A stretch of DNA of 64,000 bases from Halobacterium sp. R2-5 (GCF_011734195.1 NZ_JAANTH010000002.1:992001-1056000), one strand, 5' to 3'. Counted from the stretch's first letter, positions 16,368 to 24,570 are shown. Made by a program: numbers and translations. The notes: generated from the letters alone by a model not told the origin.

Positions 16368-17141
16368 TCAGCTGTGGGCGACGTTGAGCTCGATGATGTT
16401 GACGGCGTCCCGGAGTGTTCCCGGGACCTCCTCGCGGAACCGCTCGGCGGACATCCGTCGCTTCGGCCCGGAGACGCTCACGGCGCCCAGCGGTTCTCCG
16501 TCGCTGTCCAGAATCGGGGACGCCACGCAGCGCAGGCCGTCGAGGCGCTCCTCGTCGTCGAAGGCGACGCCGTTCTCGCGGACCGCCTCCAGTTCGTCGA
16601 ACAGCTCCCCGCGGTCCGTGATCGTCCGGTCGCTCGTCTGTGGCATCCCGTGGCGGTCCAGGACCGCGTCGACGCGCTCGCGGGGGTAGTGTGCGAGAAT
16701 CGCCTTCCCGAGGGCGGTGTTGTGGAGGTGGACGCGGTGGCCCGTGTCCGCGTCGACGCGCACCGCGTCCTCGCCCGTCTCTCGGTGGACGTAGACGCCC
16801 ATCCCGTGCTCCTCGACCATGAGGTTCGCGAGTTCGCCGGTCTCCTCGGCGAGCGTCCGGACCTCGGGCTTCGCGATGTCGCAGACCGGGTGTTTGTTGC
16901 GCGCCGTCACGCCGAGCCCGAGAAATCGCAGGCCGACGTGGTACTCGTCGCCTCGCTTCACGACGTACCCGCGCTGGCGGAGCGTGCTGAGGTAGTTGTG
17001 GACGCTGCTCTTCGGGAGGTCCAGCCGTTCGGCGAGCGCCGTCACGCGAGCGCCGTCGCTCTCGTCGAGCGCTTCCAGCACGTCGAACGTCGTCAGCGTC
17101 GACTTCACCGGGTTCTTCGCCTCGCTGCCGTTCCGTGTCAT
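16368..17141 (-). CDS. IclR-family transcriptional regulator 1
   Basis: A 257-residue regulator. The N-terminal winged helix-turn-helix (about 12-70) contains VTALAERLDLPKSSVHNYLSTLRQRGYV; the C-terminal IclR effector domain (about 85-250) contains NLMVEEHGMGVYVHRETG, HNTALGKAILAHYP and LRCVASPILDSDGEPLGAVSVSGP, the ligand-pocket landmarks. Such proteins bind small acids or sugar-pathway intermediates and often control adjacent catabolic genes. The ATG at 17141 is used; a GTG at 17162 is in frame. A TATA-like GTTTTATGTA lies upstream (about 17160-17170). It sits just downstream of the FAH-fold gene on the same strand, so local control is likely. Confidence 0.9.
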   Translation of the reverse strand: MTRNGSEAKNPVKSTLTTFDVLEALDESDGARVTALAERLDLPKSSVHNYLSTLRQRGYVVKRGDEYHVGLRFLGLGVTARNKHPVCDIAKPEVRTLAEETGELANLMVEEHGMGVYVHRETGEDAVRVDADTGHRVHLHNTALGKAILAHYPRERVDAVLDRHGMPQTSDRTITDRGELFDELEAVRENGVAFDDEERLDGLRCVASPILDSDGEPLGAVSVSGPKRRMSAERFREEVPGTLRDAVNIIELNVAHS

Positions 17142-17220
17142 GCTAGCCCACGTCGAGTTCACTGTACATAAAACCTGTTCGTGAATGTGGAACGGAGGAG
17201 TGTTCTCGGGTCGCGTCGCG

Positions 17221-18066
17221 CTACTCCGCGACGACGTCGTTCTCGAGGACGCCGACCCCCTCGATTTCGGCCTCGACCTCGTCGCCGGGTTCGAGTAGCT
17301 CGGGCGGGTCGCGGAAGATGCCGACGCCGCCGGGCGTCCCCGTGGAGACGACGTCGCCGGGGCGCAGCGTCGTGAACCCGCTGATGTACGAGACGAGGTC
17401 GGCGACGTCGAAGATGAACTCCTCGGTGTTCGAGGACTGCTTGACGGTGCCGTTCACGCGCAGTTCGACGTCGGCGGCGTTCGCGTCGAAGCCGTCGCCG
17501 GCGACGAGCGTCGGGCCCATCGGCGCGAACGTGTCGTAGCTCTTCCCGCGGAAGAACTGGCCGTCGTCGAACTGCGCGTCCCGCGCGCTCACGTCGTTCA
17601 AGACGGTGTAGCCGGCGACGTACTCCTCGGCGTCCGCTTTCGGGATGTCGGCGCCGGCCCGGCCGATTACGGCGGCGAGCTCCACCTCGTAGTCCACCTG
17701 CTCGACGCCCTCGGGGTGGACGATGGCGTCCCCGGGGTTCGCGACCGCGCTCGGGGACTTCGTGAACAGCATCGGCTTCTCGGGGGGCTCCTCGTTCTGC
17801 TCTTCGGCGTGGTCGTGGTAGTTCAGGCCGGCGCAGACGATCTTCCCGGGCGTGGGAACGGGCGCGAGCAGCGAGACCGCCGACGCGTCTTCGGCCGGCA
17901 GTACGCCGTTGTCCACGTCGCGCCGAATCGCGCTCCTGACGGCTCCGTCGCCGAGTTCTGACAGAGACGGCGCGCCGCCGGGCCGTGCGTCGAGCGCGTG
18001 AATCTGGTCGTCGTCGAGCACGCCCCATCCCGGCGTTCCGCCGGTCGTGTAGCGAACGAACTGCAT
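17221..18066 (-). CDS. Fumarylacetoacetate hydrolase-fold enzyme 1 (diketo-acid hydrolase-like)
   Basis: A 281-residue FAH-superfamily protein starting MQFVRYTTGGTPGWGVL. Landmarks: GKIVCAGLNYHDHAEEQ, DYEVELAAVIGRAGADIP (metal-binding acidic cluster), GYTVLNDVSARDAQ and STGTPGGVGIFRDPP. This form cleaves C-C bonds in 2,4-diketo acids or handles related 2-keto acids. Next to a divergent enolase-family dehydratase and with SDRs nearby, it may act like the 2,4-diketo-3-deoxy-rhamnonate or -fuconate hydrolases that give pyruvate and lactate (inferred). Its TATA-like box at 18091-18099 is paired with that of the divergent dehydratase. Confidence 0.88.
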   Translation of the reverse strand: MQFVRYTTGGTPGWGVLDDDQIHALDARPGGAPSLSELGDGAVRSAIRRDVDNGVLPAEDASAVSLLAPVPTPGKIVCAGLNYHDHAEEQNEEPPEKPMLFTKSPSAVANPGDAIVHPEGVEQVDYEVELAAVIGRAGADIPKADAEEYVAGYTVLNDVSARDAQFDDGQFFRGKSYDTFAPMGPTLVAGDGFDANAADVELRVNGTVKQSSNTEEFIFDVADLVSYISGFTTLRPGDVVSTGTPGGVGIFRDPPELLEPGDEVEAEIEGVGVLENDVVAE

Positions 18067-18090
18067 ACTCCAGTGAGCCCGCGCGCCGCC

Positions 18091-18150
18091 CATAAATCTT
18101 CGCGCCGGAACAGGTCAGCCGGTGTGTGAGGGGTACGCACAGATTTATGA
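18091..18150. promoter_or_regulatory. Paired divergent promoters with identical TATA-like 9-mers
   Basis: CATAAATCT at 18091-18099 (minus promoter, 25-33 nt before the FAH start at 18066) and AGATTTATG at 18141-18149 (plus promoter, 26-34 nt before the dehydratase start at 18175) are exact reverse complements. Both spacings predict leaderless transcripts. The arrangement suggests coordinated divergent expression. Confidence 0.6.
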
Positions 18151-18174
18151 TAGTGCCAGCGGAACGACGTGAGC

Positions 18175-19347
18175 ATGGGGCCACGAATCACCCGTATCGA
18201 GAGCGTCGAGTTCACCTACCCCCTGGAGGACGTGGGCACCGACGAGGCGGGGTTCAACCTCGTCTACGAGCCCGGAGCGACGACCGAGCGCGCCCTCTAC
18301 GGCCTGAAGGTCCACACGGACACCGGCATCACGGGCGAGTACGTCGGCGGGAACTCCCCGGGCGCCGCCCAGATCAACATGTTCGCGGACTACCTCGTCG
18401 GGCAGAACCCCCTGGAGCGCGAGAAGCACTGGAGCGAAATCAAGCGCGCGCTCCGGAAGTACGACCGCATGGGCATCGGTCCGGTGGACATCGCGCTGTG
18501 GGACTTCGCGGGGAAGTACTACGACGCGCCGATCCACGAACTCCTCGGCACGTACCGCACCGAACTGGACGCGTACGCGTCGACGTACCACGGCGACGAG
18601 CGCGGCGGTCTCGACTCCCCGGAGGCGTTCGCGGACTTCGCCGAGGAGTGCCGGGACCGGGGCTTCGACGGCTACAAGATTCACGGCTGGGGCGGCAGCG
18701 ACGCCTCCCGGAAGCTCGACCGGGAGATCGAGACGGTGCGCGCGGTCGGCGAGCGCGTCGGCGACGAGATGGACCTGATGCTCGACCCGGCCTGCGAGTA
18801 CGAGACGTTCGCGGACGCCCTGCAGGTCGGCCGCGCGTGCGACGAGCAGGGCTACTACTGGTACGAGGACCCGTTCCGGGACGCCGGCATCTCCCAGCAC
18901 GCCCACCGGCAGCTCCGCGAGAAGCTCGACACGCCGATTCTCCAGTCCGAGCACATCCGGGGGCTGGAGTCGCACTCTGACTTCGTCGAATCGGGCGCGA
19001 CGGACTTCCTGCGCGCGGACCCCGAGTACGACGCGGGCATCACGGGCGCGATGAAGGTTGCCCGGACGGCCGAGGCGTTCGGCATCGACGTGGAGTTCCA
19101 CGCGCCCGGCCCCGCACAGCGCCACTGCATCGCGTCGTGCCGGAACTCGAACTACTACGAGCTCGCGCTCGTCCACCCCGAATGCGAGAACACCCAGCCC
19201 CCGGTCTATCAGGGGGGCTACTCGGACCTCCTCGACGACGTCGAGGACGGACGCGTCCCCGTGCCGGACGGCCCGGGGCTGGGCGTCGACTACGACTGGG
19301 GGTACATCGAAGACAACCAGACCGGCAGCGTCCACGTCTACGAATGA
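18175..19347 (+). CDS. Enolase-superfamily sugar-acid dehydratase (mandelate racemase/muconate lactonizing type)
   Basis: A 390-residue protein with the two-domain enolase-superfamily layout. The N-terminal capping domain (1-125) is followed by a barrel with catalytic Lys168 and His170 (YKIHGWG), Mg ligands Asp204, Glu231 (WYEDPF) and Glu259 (QSEHIRG), and His309 (FHAPGP). It most likely dehydrates an aldonate (xylonate, gluconate, rhamnonate or fuconate) to a 2-keto-3-deoxy acid; the exact sugar cannot be read from the residues. The ATG at 18175 is favoured by the TATA spacing. It overlaps the next gene by 4 bp (ATGA), so the two are co-translated. Confidence 0.88.
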   Translation: MGPRITRIESVEFTYPLEDVGTDEAGFNLVYEPGATTERALYGLKVHTDTGITGEYVGGNSPGAAQINMFADYLVGQNPLEREKHWSEIKRALRKYDRMGIGPVDIALWDFAGKYYDAPIHELLGTYRTELDAYASTYHGDERGGLDSPEAFADFAEECRDRGFDGYKIHGWGGSDASRKLDREIETVRAVGERVGDEMDLMLDPACEYETFADALQVGRACDEQGYYWYEDPFRDAGISQHAHRQLREKLDTPILQSEHIRGLESHSDFVESGATDFLRADPEYDAGITGAMKVARTAEAFGIDVEFHAPGPAQRHCIASCRNSNYYELALVHPECENTQPPVYQGGYSDLLDDVEDGRVPVPDGPGLGVDYDWGYIEDNQTGSVHVYE

Positions 19348-20441
19348 CCTACACGGCAGGCATCATCGGCACCGGCGGCATCGCGGGCATGGGCATCCTC
19401 GGCATGCACGACGAGGAAGCCATCGGCAAGGAGAAGATTCGCGCGAGCCACGCGGGCGGCTACGACGCGACCGAGGGAATCGAACTCGTCGCGGTCGCGG
19501 ACGTCGACGAGGAGAAACTCGAACGCTTCGGGGACGCGTGGGACATTCCCGAGGACCGCCAGTACCTCGGTCACGAGGCGATGCTCGACAGCGAGGACCT
19601 CGACGTCGTCTCGGTCTGCACGCCGTCGTTTCTCCACCACGACCACGTCGTCGACGCCGCGCGCTCGGACGCGTCGCCGTCCGTGATCTGGTGTGAGAAG
19701 CCGATCGCGTCGCGCGTGAGCGACGCCAACGAGATGGTCGACGTCTGCGAGGAGACCGACACGGAACTGCTGGTCAACCACTCGTTCCGGTTCACGGAGA
19801 AGCTCCAGCGCCTCCGCGAGCTCGTCCACGAGGCGGACATCCTCGGCGAGGTGCACTCCGTGACCGCGCAGTTCCGCATGGAACTGCTGCGGAACGCCAC
19901 ACACCTGCTGGACACGCTCGTCTACCTGCTTGACGCCCGTGCGGACACCATCAGCGGCCACGTCACGGGCGAGAACGAGGCCGTCGAATCGCTGGACGCC
20001 GACCAGGAGGTCGACGACGCGGGCGGCGGCGGCTTCGTCGTGATGGACGACGGCACGTTCGCGACCGTCGACTGCACGATTCCGCGTGCGGACTCCTCCA
20101 TGACGTTCCAGTTCGTCGGGTCGAACGGCAAACTCTACATGAACAACGACGACGGCGAGTGGCGGTACTGGCGTCTCGAAGACGGCGAGCACGTCGAGGA
20201 ATCGCTGCCCGGTATCGAGGGGTCGTGGACGTGGGACGACGACTACGAGGCGTCGTTCGCGAACGCCGCGGGCCACGTCCTCGACCTCCTGAACGGGGAC
20301 GCCGAGAACCACTCCACGGGCGCCGAGGCGACGCGCTCGCTGGAGATCATCGTGGGGTTCTACCTCTCGCATTACACCGGCGGGCAGGTCGACGTCCCGC
20401 TGGAGCGCCCGCTCCGGGACGTCAACATCACGTCCTGGTAG
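19344..20441 (+). CDS. Gfo/Idh/MocA-family NAD(P)-dependent oxidoreductase
   Basis: A 365-residue protein. The N-terminal Rossmann fold begins YTAGIIGTGGIAGMGILG, followed by ELVAVADVDEEKLERFGD and DVVSVCTPSFLHHDHVVDA. The family motif EKP occurs in IWCEKPIA, and the C-terminal alpha/beta domain contains RNATHLLDTLVYLLD. Members oxidise sugars or inositols (xylose or glucose dehydrogenases). It is translationally coupled (4-bp overlap) to the sugar-acid dehydratase, so it probably makes, or acts one step from, that dehydratase's substrate. Sugar specificity is unknown. Confidence 0.88.
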   Translation: MTYTAGIIGTGGIAGMGILGMHDEEAIGKEKIRASHAGGYDATEGIELVAVADVDEEKLERFGDAWDIPEDRQYLGHEAMLDSEDLDVVSVCTPSFLHHDHVVDAARSDASPSVIWCEKPIASRVSDANEMVDVCEETDTELLVNHSFRFTEKLQRLRELVHEADILGEVHSVTAQFRMELLRNATHLLDTLVYLLDARADTISGHVTGENEAVESLDADQEVDDAGGGGFVVMDDGTFATVDCTIPRADSSMTFQFVGSNGKLYMNNDDGEWRYWRLEDGEHVEESLPGIEGSWTWDDDYEASFANAAGHVLDLLNGDAENHSTGAEATRSLEIIVGFYLSHYTGGQVDVPLERPLRDVNITSW

Positions 20442-20489
20442 CTGGGCGCCGGGAAACTGTTTTGGGGCTGGTAGACGGTGGTGTACCCG

Positions 20490-21506
20490 ATGGATTACCG
20501 ACAACTCGGCGACACCGGCACGCGCGTCTCCGAACTCTGCTTCGGCACGTGGCGCTTCGGCCGCGAGACCAACGGCGTCACGGAGACGGACCGCGAGCGC
20601 GCCCACGAACTCCTGGACACCGCACACGAGGAAGGCATCAACTTCATCGACACCGCGAACGTCTACGGCACGCCGAACGGCCGCAGCGAGCGGTTCGTCG
20701 GCGAGTGGCTGGAGGACCACGACCGCGAGGAGTTCGTGCTCGCGTCGAAGGTGTACTTCCCGTTCGACGAGGACGACCCGAACGGCCGGGGGCTCTCCCG
20801 CAAGCACATCCTCGACCAAGTGGAGGGGACGCTGGACCGCCTCGGCACGGACTACCTCGACGTCTACTACCTCCACCGGTGGGACGAGCACACGCCGATC
20901 GAGGAGACGCTTCGCGCCCTGAACTACCTCGTCGAGGCGGGGAAAGTCCACTACCTCGGCGCGTCCACGATGGCCGCGTGGCAGCTCACGAAAGCCCAGC
21001 TGACCGCCGAGAAGGAGGGGCTAGCGACGTTCGACGTGACCCAGCCGCTCCACCACGCGGGCTACTACGAGGACGTCAGCGACTACCTCGACGTCTGCGC
21101 GGACCAGGACCTCGCCGTCTGCAACTACTCGCCGCTCGCCGGCGGCTTCCTCACCGGGAAGTACGAGCGCGCCGACCCCGACGACCCGGAGGCGGTGGTC
21201 GCGCCCGACGACTCCCGGGGGAGCTTCGACGACCTGTTCGGCGACTACTACGCCTCCGAGCGCGGCTGGGAGGTCCTCGACGAGGTGCGGTCTGTCGCCG
21301 ACGAGGTGGACGCGACGCCCGCGCAGGTCGCGCTCGCGTGGCTGATGGACTGGGACGAGTTCGCCTGCGTCCCCATCGTCGGCGCGCGGACGCCCGACCA
21401 GCTCCGCGAGAACGCCGCCGCCACGGAGGTCTCGCTGACCGGCGACCAGTGGGACCGCATCATGGACGCCCGCTACCGCGACGACGGCACGCTCTGGGGG
21501 CACTGA
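20490..21506 (+). CDS. Aldo/keto reductase 1
   Basis: A 338-residue AKR barrel protein starting MDYRQLGDTGTRVSELCFGTWRFG. The catalytic tetrad is visible: Asp and Tyr in FIDTANVYGTPNGRSE, Lys in VLASKVYFP, and His in YLHRWDEHTP. The C-terminal NADPH site (CVPIVGARTPDQLRENAAA) is present. It interconverts an aldehyde or sugar with an alcohol using NADP(H). It follows the Gfo/Idh gene by 48 bp in the same direction, so it is probably part of that operon. A truncated paralogue of the same subfamily lies at the right window edge (63753). Confidence 0.9.
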   Translation: MDYRQLGDTGTRVSELCFGTWRFGRETNGVTETDRERAHELLDTAHEEGINFIDTANVYGTPNGRSERFVGEWLEDHDREEFVLASKVYFPFDEDDPNGRGLSRKHILDQVEGTLDRLGTDYLDVYYLHRWDEHTPIEETLRALNYLVEAGKVHYLGASTMAAWQLTKAQLTAEKEGLATFDVTQPLHHAGYYEDVSDYLDVCADQDLAVCNYSPLAGGFLTGKYERADPDDPEAVVAPDDSRGSFDDLFGDYYASERGWEVLDEVRSVADEVDATPAQVALAWLMDWDEFACVPIVGARTPDQLRENAAATEVSLTGDQWDRIMDARYRDDGTLWGH

Positions 21507-21518
21507 CGCCCCGGCCCG

Positions 21519-22295
21519 CTACCCGGTGTTCGTCATGCCGCCGTCGACGACGAGCGACTCGCCGTTGACGTACGACGAGCGGTCGCTCGCGAGGTAGAGC
21601 GCGGCGTCGGCGATCTCCTCGGGCCGGCCGAAGCGCCCGGACGGAATCAGCTGGCGGAACGACTCGCCGCTCTCGCCGCCGACGATGGGGACGTCCTCGG
21701 TCGTCATCCGGGTCTCGATGAGTCCCGGATGGATCGCGTTCACGCGAACGTCCTCGGGGCCGAGTTCGGCGGCGAGCGCGTACGTCATCAGGCGGATCGC
21801 GCCCTTCGTGGTGCAGTACGTGACGAACCCCGCGCTCCCCTCGAGGCCGGCGACGCTGGACATGTTGATGATGTTCCCGCCGTCGCTGTCGACCATCTTC
21901 CGGGCGGCGTACTGGGAGCCGAAGTAGACGCCCTTCACGTTGATGTCCAGCATCCTGTCGAACTCGTCCTCGCCGACCTCGGTGAACGCCTGCTGGCGGA
22001 AGATGCCGGCGTTGTTCACCATCACGTCGACGCCGCCGAACTCGTCCGCCGCGTCGACGGCGGCTTCGAGGTCGTCGAGGTCGGAGACGTCGCAGTCGAC
22101 GTACGTCGCGCCGACACCGTACTGGTCGGCGACGACCTCGTGGGTCGGCGAGCCGCCCTCTCGAGGCCCCTCTTGGATGTCGGCGACGACGACGTTCGCG
22201 CCCTCCTCGGCGAACCGCTCGGCGGTAGTTCGCCCGATGCCGCTCGACGCGCCCGTAATCACGGCCGTTTTTCCGTCCAGTTGCTGGTCCGACAT
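21519..22295 (-). CDS. SDR-family oxidoreductase A
   Basis: A 258-residue classical short-chain dehydrogenase. Landmarks: TGASSGIG (nucleotide loop), VMVNNAGIF (NNAG), INMSSVAG (catalytic Ser), YCTTK (catalytic Tyr/Lys), and SLVVDGGMTNTG at the C-terminus. An insert reading EGPREGGSPTHEV follows the second beta strand, where cofactor preference is set; the acidic VVVADIQ favours NAD(H). It is divergent from FAH-fold enzyme 2. A role as a 2-keto-3-deoxy-sugar-acid or sugar dehydrogenase is possible but unproven. Confidence 0.88.
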   Translation of the reverse strand: MSDQQLDGKTAVITGASSGIGRTTAERFAEEGANVVVADIQEGPREGGSPTHEVVADQYGVGATYVDCDVSDLDDLEAAVDAADEFGGVDVMVNNAGIFRQQAFTEVGEDEFDRMLDINVKGVYFGSQYAARKMVDSDGGNIINMSSVAGLEGSAGFVTYCTTKGAIRLMTYALAAELGPEDVRVNAIHPGLIETRMTTEDVPIVGGESGESFRQLIPSGRFGRPEEIADAALYLASDRSSYVNGESLVVDGGMTNTG

Positions 22296-22307
22296 GGTGT
22301 GCGGACT

Positions 22308-22380
22308 GTGTGCACACGTCACCGTAAAAGTTGCTCGCGCTCGGCCACTACCGTGTGCCGCGCTAGCACGAAACTTTTTG
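22308..22380. promoter_or_regulatory. Divergent promoter region of SDR A and FAH-fold enzyme 2
   Basis: A perfect 10-bp palindrome GTGTGCACAC (22308-22317) lies 13 bp before the SDR start, between it and a minus-strand TATA-like AACTTTTACG (about 22323-22332). On the plus strand, AAACTTTTTG (22371-22380) lies 24-33 nt before the FAH start at 22404. The palindrome could be an operator near the SDR transcription start (inferred). Confidence 0.4.
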
Positions 22381-22403
22381 ACAGTACGCGCTCGTGTGAG
22401 CGT

Positions 22404-23276
22404 ATGCAGTACTTCAGAGTCAGCGCCGCCGACGGCGACAGGCTCGTCGTCCGGGCGGACCGCGAGTCCGAGGCGTACGACGTGACGGCGGCGAAACCGG
22501 GGCTGCGGACGTACGGCGACCTGCTCGCGGCGACAGACGTCACGCAGACCGACCCCGACGAGGTCGTCCGCTCGCTGCGTCCGGACGCCGAACCCGTAGC
22601 GGGCGAACGACTCGATGTGGACGCCGAACGCCCGCTCGACCCGCAGGAGGTCTGGGGCGCGGGCGTGACCTACCGCATCAGCGAGGACGCCCGCGAGGCC
22701 GAGAGCGGGACGCCGGACATCTACGTCGACGTCTACGACAGCGAGCGCCCGGAGATCTTCTTCAAGGCGACGCCGAGCCGAACAGTCGGCCCGGGAGCGG
22801 CCGTCGGCGTCCGCGGCGACTCGACGTGGGACGTCCCCGAGCCGGAGCTCGCGCTCGTGCTCTACGACGGCGAAATTGTGGGATACACCGTCGGCAACGA
22901 CGTCTCCAGTCGCGACATCGAGGGGGCGAACCCGCTGTACCTCCCGCAGGCGAAGGTGTACGACCGGTGCTGCGCCATCGGCCCCTGCGTCGCGTCCGCG
23001 GCGGACGTCGACCCCGGTGACCTCGACGTCTCGCTGACGATCGAGCGCGACGGCGAGAGCGTCTACGACGGCTCCACGTCGACCGCCGAGATGGTGCGCT
23101 CGTACGACGAACTCGCCTCGTACTTCCGGCGGCACAACGCCGTTCCCGAACTGGCGGTGCTCCTCACCGGAACGACGCTCGTCCCCGACGAGGAGTTCAC
23201 GCTCCGGCCCGGAGACACCACGCGCATCGAAATCGAGGGTATCGGCGTCCTCGAGAACTCCGTCGTCGAAGTCTGA
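22404..23276 (+). CDS. Fumarylacetoacetate hydrolase-fold enzyme 2 (2-keto-3-deoxy-pentonate dehydratase-like)
   Basis: A 290-residue FAH-superfamily protein clearly different from enzyme 1: MQYFRVSAADGDRLVVR, YDVTAAKPGLRTYGDLL, DIYVDVYDSERPEIFFKATP, ELALVLYDGEIVGYTVGND, VSSRDIEGANPLYLPQAK. This pattern matches haloarchaeal 2-keto-3-deoxy-xylonate/arabinonate dehydratase (KdxD/XacE type), which makes 2-oxoglutarate semialdehyde in the oxidative (Weimberg) pentose route. The semialdehyde dehydrogenase expected next is encoded at 24652. The leaderless promoter supports the ATG at 22404. Substrate assignment is by resemblance only. Confidence 0.82.
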   Translation: MQYFRVSAADGDRLVVRADRESEAYDVTAAKPGLRTYGDLLAATDVTQTDPDEVVRSLRPDAEPVAGERLDVDAERPLDPQEVWGAGVTYRISEDAREAESGTPDIYVDVYDSERPEIFFKATPSRTVGPGAAVGVRGDSTWDVPEPELALVLYDGEIVGYTVGNDVSSRDIEGANPLYLPQAKVYDRCCAIGPCVASAADVDPGDLDVSLTIERDGESVYDGSTSTAEMVRSYDELASYFRRHNAVPELAVLLTGTTLVPDEEFTLRPGDTTRIEIEGIGVLENSVVEV

Positions 23277-23736
23277 GGCTCTTCGGAATCGCGGCGTCTT
23301 GCCCAGCCCACTCGTGTTCTCGGCCCCGGGTCGGCGCTCCACTGTCAGTCGTTCCCGCTCGGACGCCACCAGCAACGCCGTTTGGCGATGCCGAACCTGA
23401 TCCTCGGCTGCCGGAACCGAGTTCGAGCGAGTTACGCTGCCAGCGAACCGCTCGCGGAGTCACTACCGTAGTATAGGCGTAATTACCGTTCTCCCGGAGC
23501 AATTCTCGGAAGGAGGGTGACGACGATACTGCGTCTGTTTCCGGCTGTACGAGAACTCTATCGACGTATTTGGAATTACCAAATTATTCGCGTCCGTCCG
23601 TCGCCGGTATCGTCGAATACGTGGCGAATTGGCCGTTCTCCGGCGCGAGTGCGGCTCCCTACCTGGGAGACTAGTTTGGAGACGCCGAACGAGAACGCGA
23701 CTGGCAGTTGGGGTTCGCAGTGGTTCCGGGGGCGGC
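23277..23736. other. Non-coding stretch between FAH enzyme 2 and IclR 2
   Basis: About 460 bp with no confident gene on either strand. It becomes AT-richer towards 23460-23640. It contains GGCGTAATTACCG at about 23472-23484 and the palindrome at 23570-23584. Both flanking genes end here (convergent), so a long gene-free space is unexpected. Confidence 0.4.
23570..23584. promoter_or_regulatory. 15-bp palindrome, copy 2 (TTTGGAATTACCAAA)
   Basis: One mismatch (position 6) from TTTGGTA-N-TACCAAA. It lies 152 bp beyond the stop of the second IclR gene, inside a gene-free stretch. Same element as 16315-16329 and 24556-24570. Confidence 0.5.
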
Positions 23737-24522
23737 TCACTCGGTGATGGTGTGGACGTTCACCTCGGCGATGTTCGACGCCCGGATGACCGATTCGGCG
23801 AGGTCGGTCTCGGCCTCGTCGGCGTTCAGCCGGCTCGTCGGCCCGGAGACCGAGATGGCGCCGAGCACGTCGCCGCCGCTGGTCGTCACCGGCGCGCCGA
23901 CCGCGCGGATGCCCACCATCTGCTCCTCGTCGTTGACGGAGTACCCCTGCTCGCGCACCCGCTCTAAGTCCTCGAAGAGCTCCTCGCGCGTGGTCATCGT
24001 CTGGGGCGTCCGCTGAACCATCCCGTGGCGGTCGACGATCGCTTCGACGCGCTCCTCGTCGAGCTGCGAGAGTATCGCCTTGCCGACCGCCGTGCAGTGG
24101 TGGTGCGAGATCGGCTCCTCGCGCTTCCGCGTGTGGTACTCCGTCCCGACGGCGTTCTCGCCGAACGTCTCGTACAGCGTCACTAGCCGCCCGTCGTGCT
24201 CGACGACGAGGTGCGCGCACTCCCCCGTCTCCTCGGCGAGCCTGTCGACCTCCTCCTCGGCCGCCCGGTAGATGCGGCTCTTGTTCCGGACGTGCTCGCC
24301 GAGCGGGAGCAGCAGCGGCCCCAGCCGGTACTCGTCGCCGTCCTGGACGACGTAGCCGCGCTGCTTGAGCGTCGTCAGGTGCGTGTGGACCGACCCCGGC
24401 GACAGCGTCGAGTACTCCGCGACCTCGGAGACGGTCGCCTCGTTGACGTCCCGGAGGTACTCCAGGATCTCGAAGGCGTTCTCCACCGACTTCACCGTGC
24501 GAACGCGGGTTTCCTCTGTCAT
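23737..24522 (-). CDS. IclR-family transcriptional regulator 2
   Basis: A 261-residue regulator, paralogous to the one at 16368. The winged HTH (about 10-68) contains TVSEVAEYSTLSPGSVHTHLTTLKQRGYV; the effector domain (about 85-255) contains AHLVVEHDGRLVTLYETFG, HCTAVGKAILSQL and VRAVGAPVTTSGGDVLGAISVSGP. The ATG at 24522 gives the usual N-terminus. It is divergent from the aldehyde dehydrogenase at 24652; a 15-bp palindrome 34-48 bp upstream of its start overlaps the expected core promoter, which suggests autoregulation plus control of the dehydrogenase. In Haloferax volcanii an IclR protein (XacR) controls the pentose genes, a fitting precedent. Confidence 0.9.
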   Translation of the reverse strand: MTEETRVRTVKSVENAFEILEYLRDVNEATVSEVAEYSTLSPGSVHTHLTTLKQRGYVVQDGDEYRLGPLLLPLGEHVRNKSRIYRAAEEEVDRLAEETGECAHLVVEHDGRLVTLYETFGENAVGTEYHTRKREEPISHHHCTAVGKAILSQLDEERVEAIVDRHGMVQRTPQTMTTREELFEDLERVREQGYSVNDEEQMVGIRAVGAPVTTSGGDVLGAISVSGPTSRLNADEAETDLAESVIRASNIAEVNVHTITE

Positions 24523-24555
24523 GGTAGACCAACCCACGCCAGCCCACTCATAGTT

Positions 24556-24570
24556 TTTGGTAAAACCAAA
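24556..24570. promoter_or_regulatory. 15-bp palindrome, copy 3 (TTTGGTAAAACCAAA), IclR2/ALDH divergent promoter
   Basis: Six-base arms TTTGGT and ACCAAA separated by AAA; one mismatch from the perfect form. Located between the divergent starts of IclR 2 (24522) and the aldehyde dehydrogenase (24652). A TATA-like AAAAACTTAT at about 24615-24624 serves the dehydrogenase (28-37 nt before its ATG). This is the most convincing operator candidate of the three. Confidence 0.6.

Noticed and set aside
9225-18066. Sulfatase as part of a sulfated-fucose utilisation system with the deoxy-sugar-like genes
   Set aside because: The sulfatase lies about 7 kb away across pckA and unrelated genes, and no glycosidase or fucose-specific gene is present.
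24556-24570. Naming the palindrome as the XacR operator of Haloferax
   Set aside because: I cannot recall the published XacR site with certainty, so only the family-level comparison is made.
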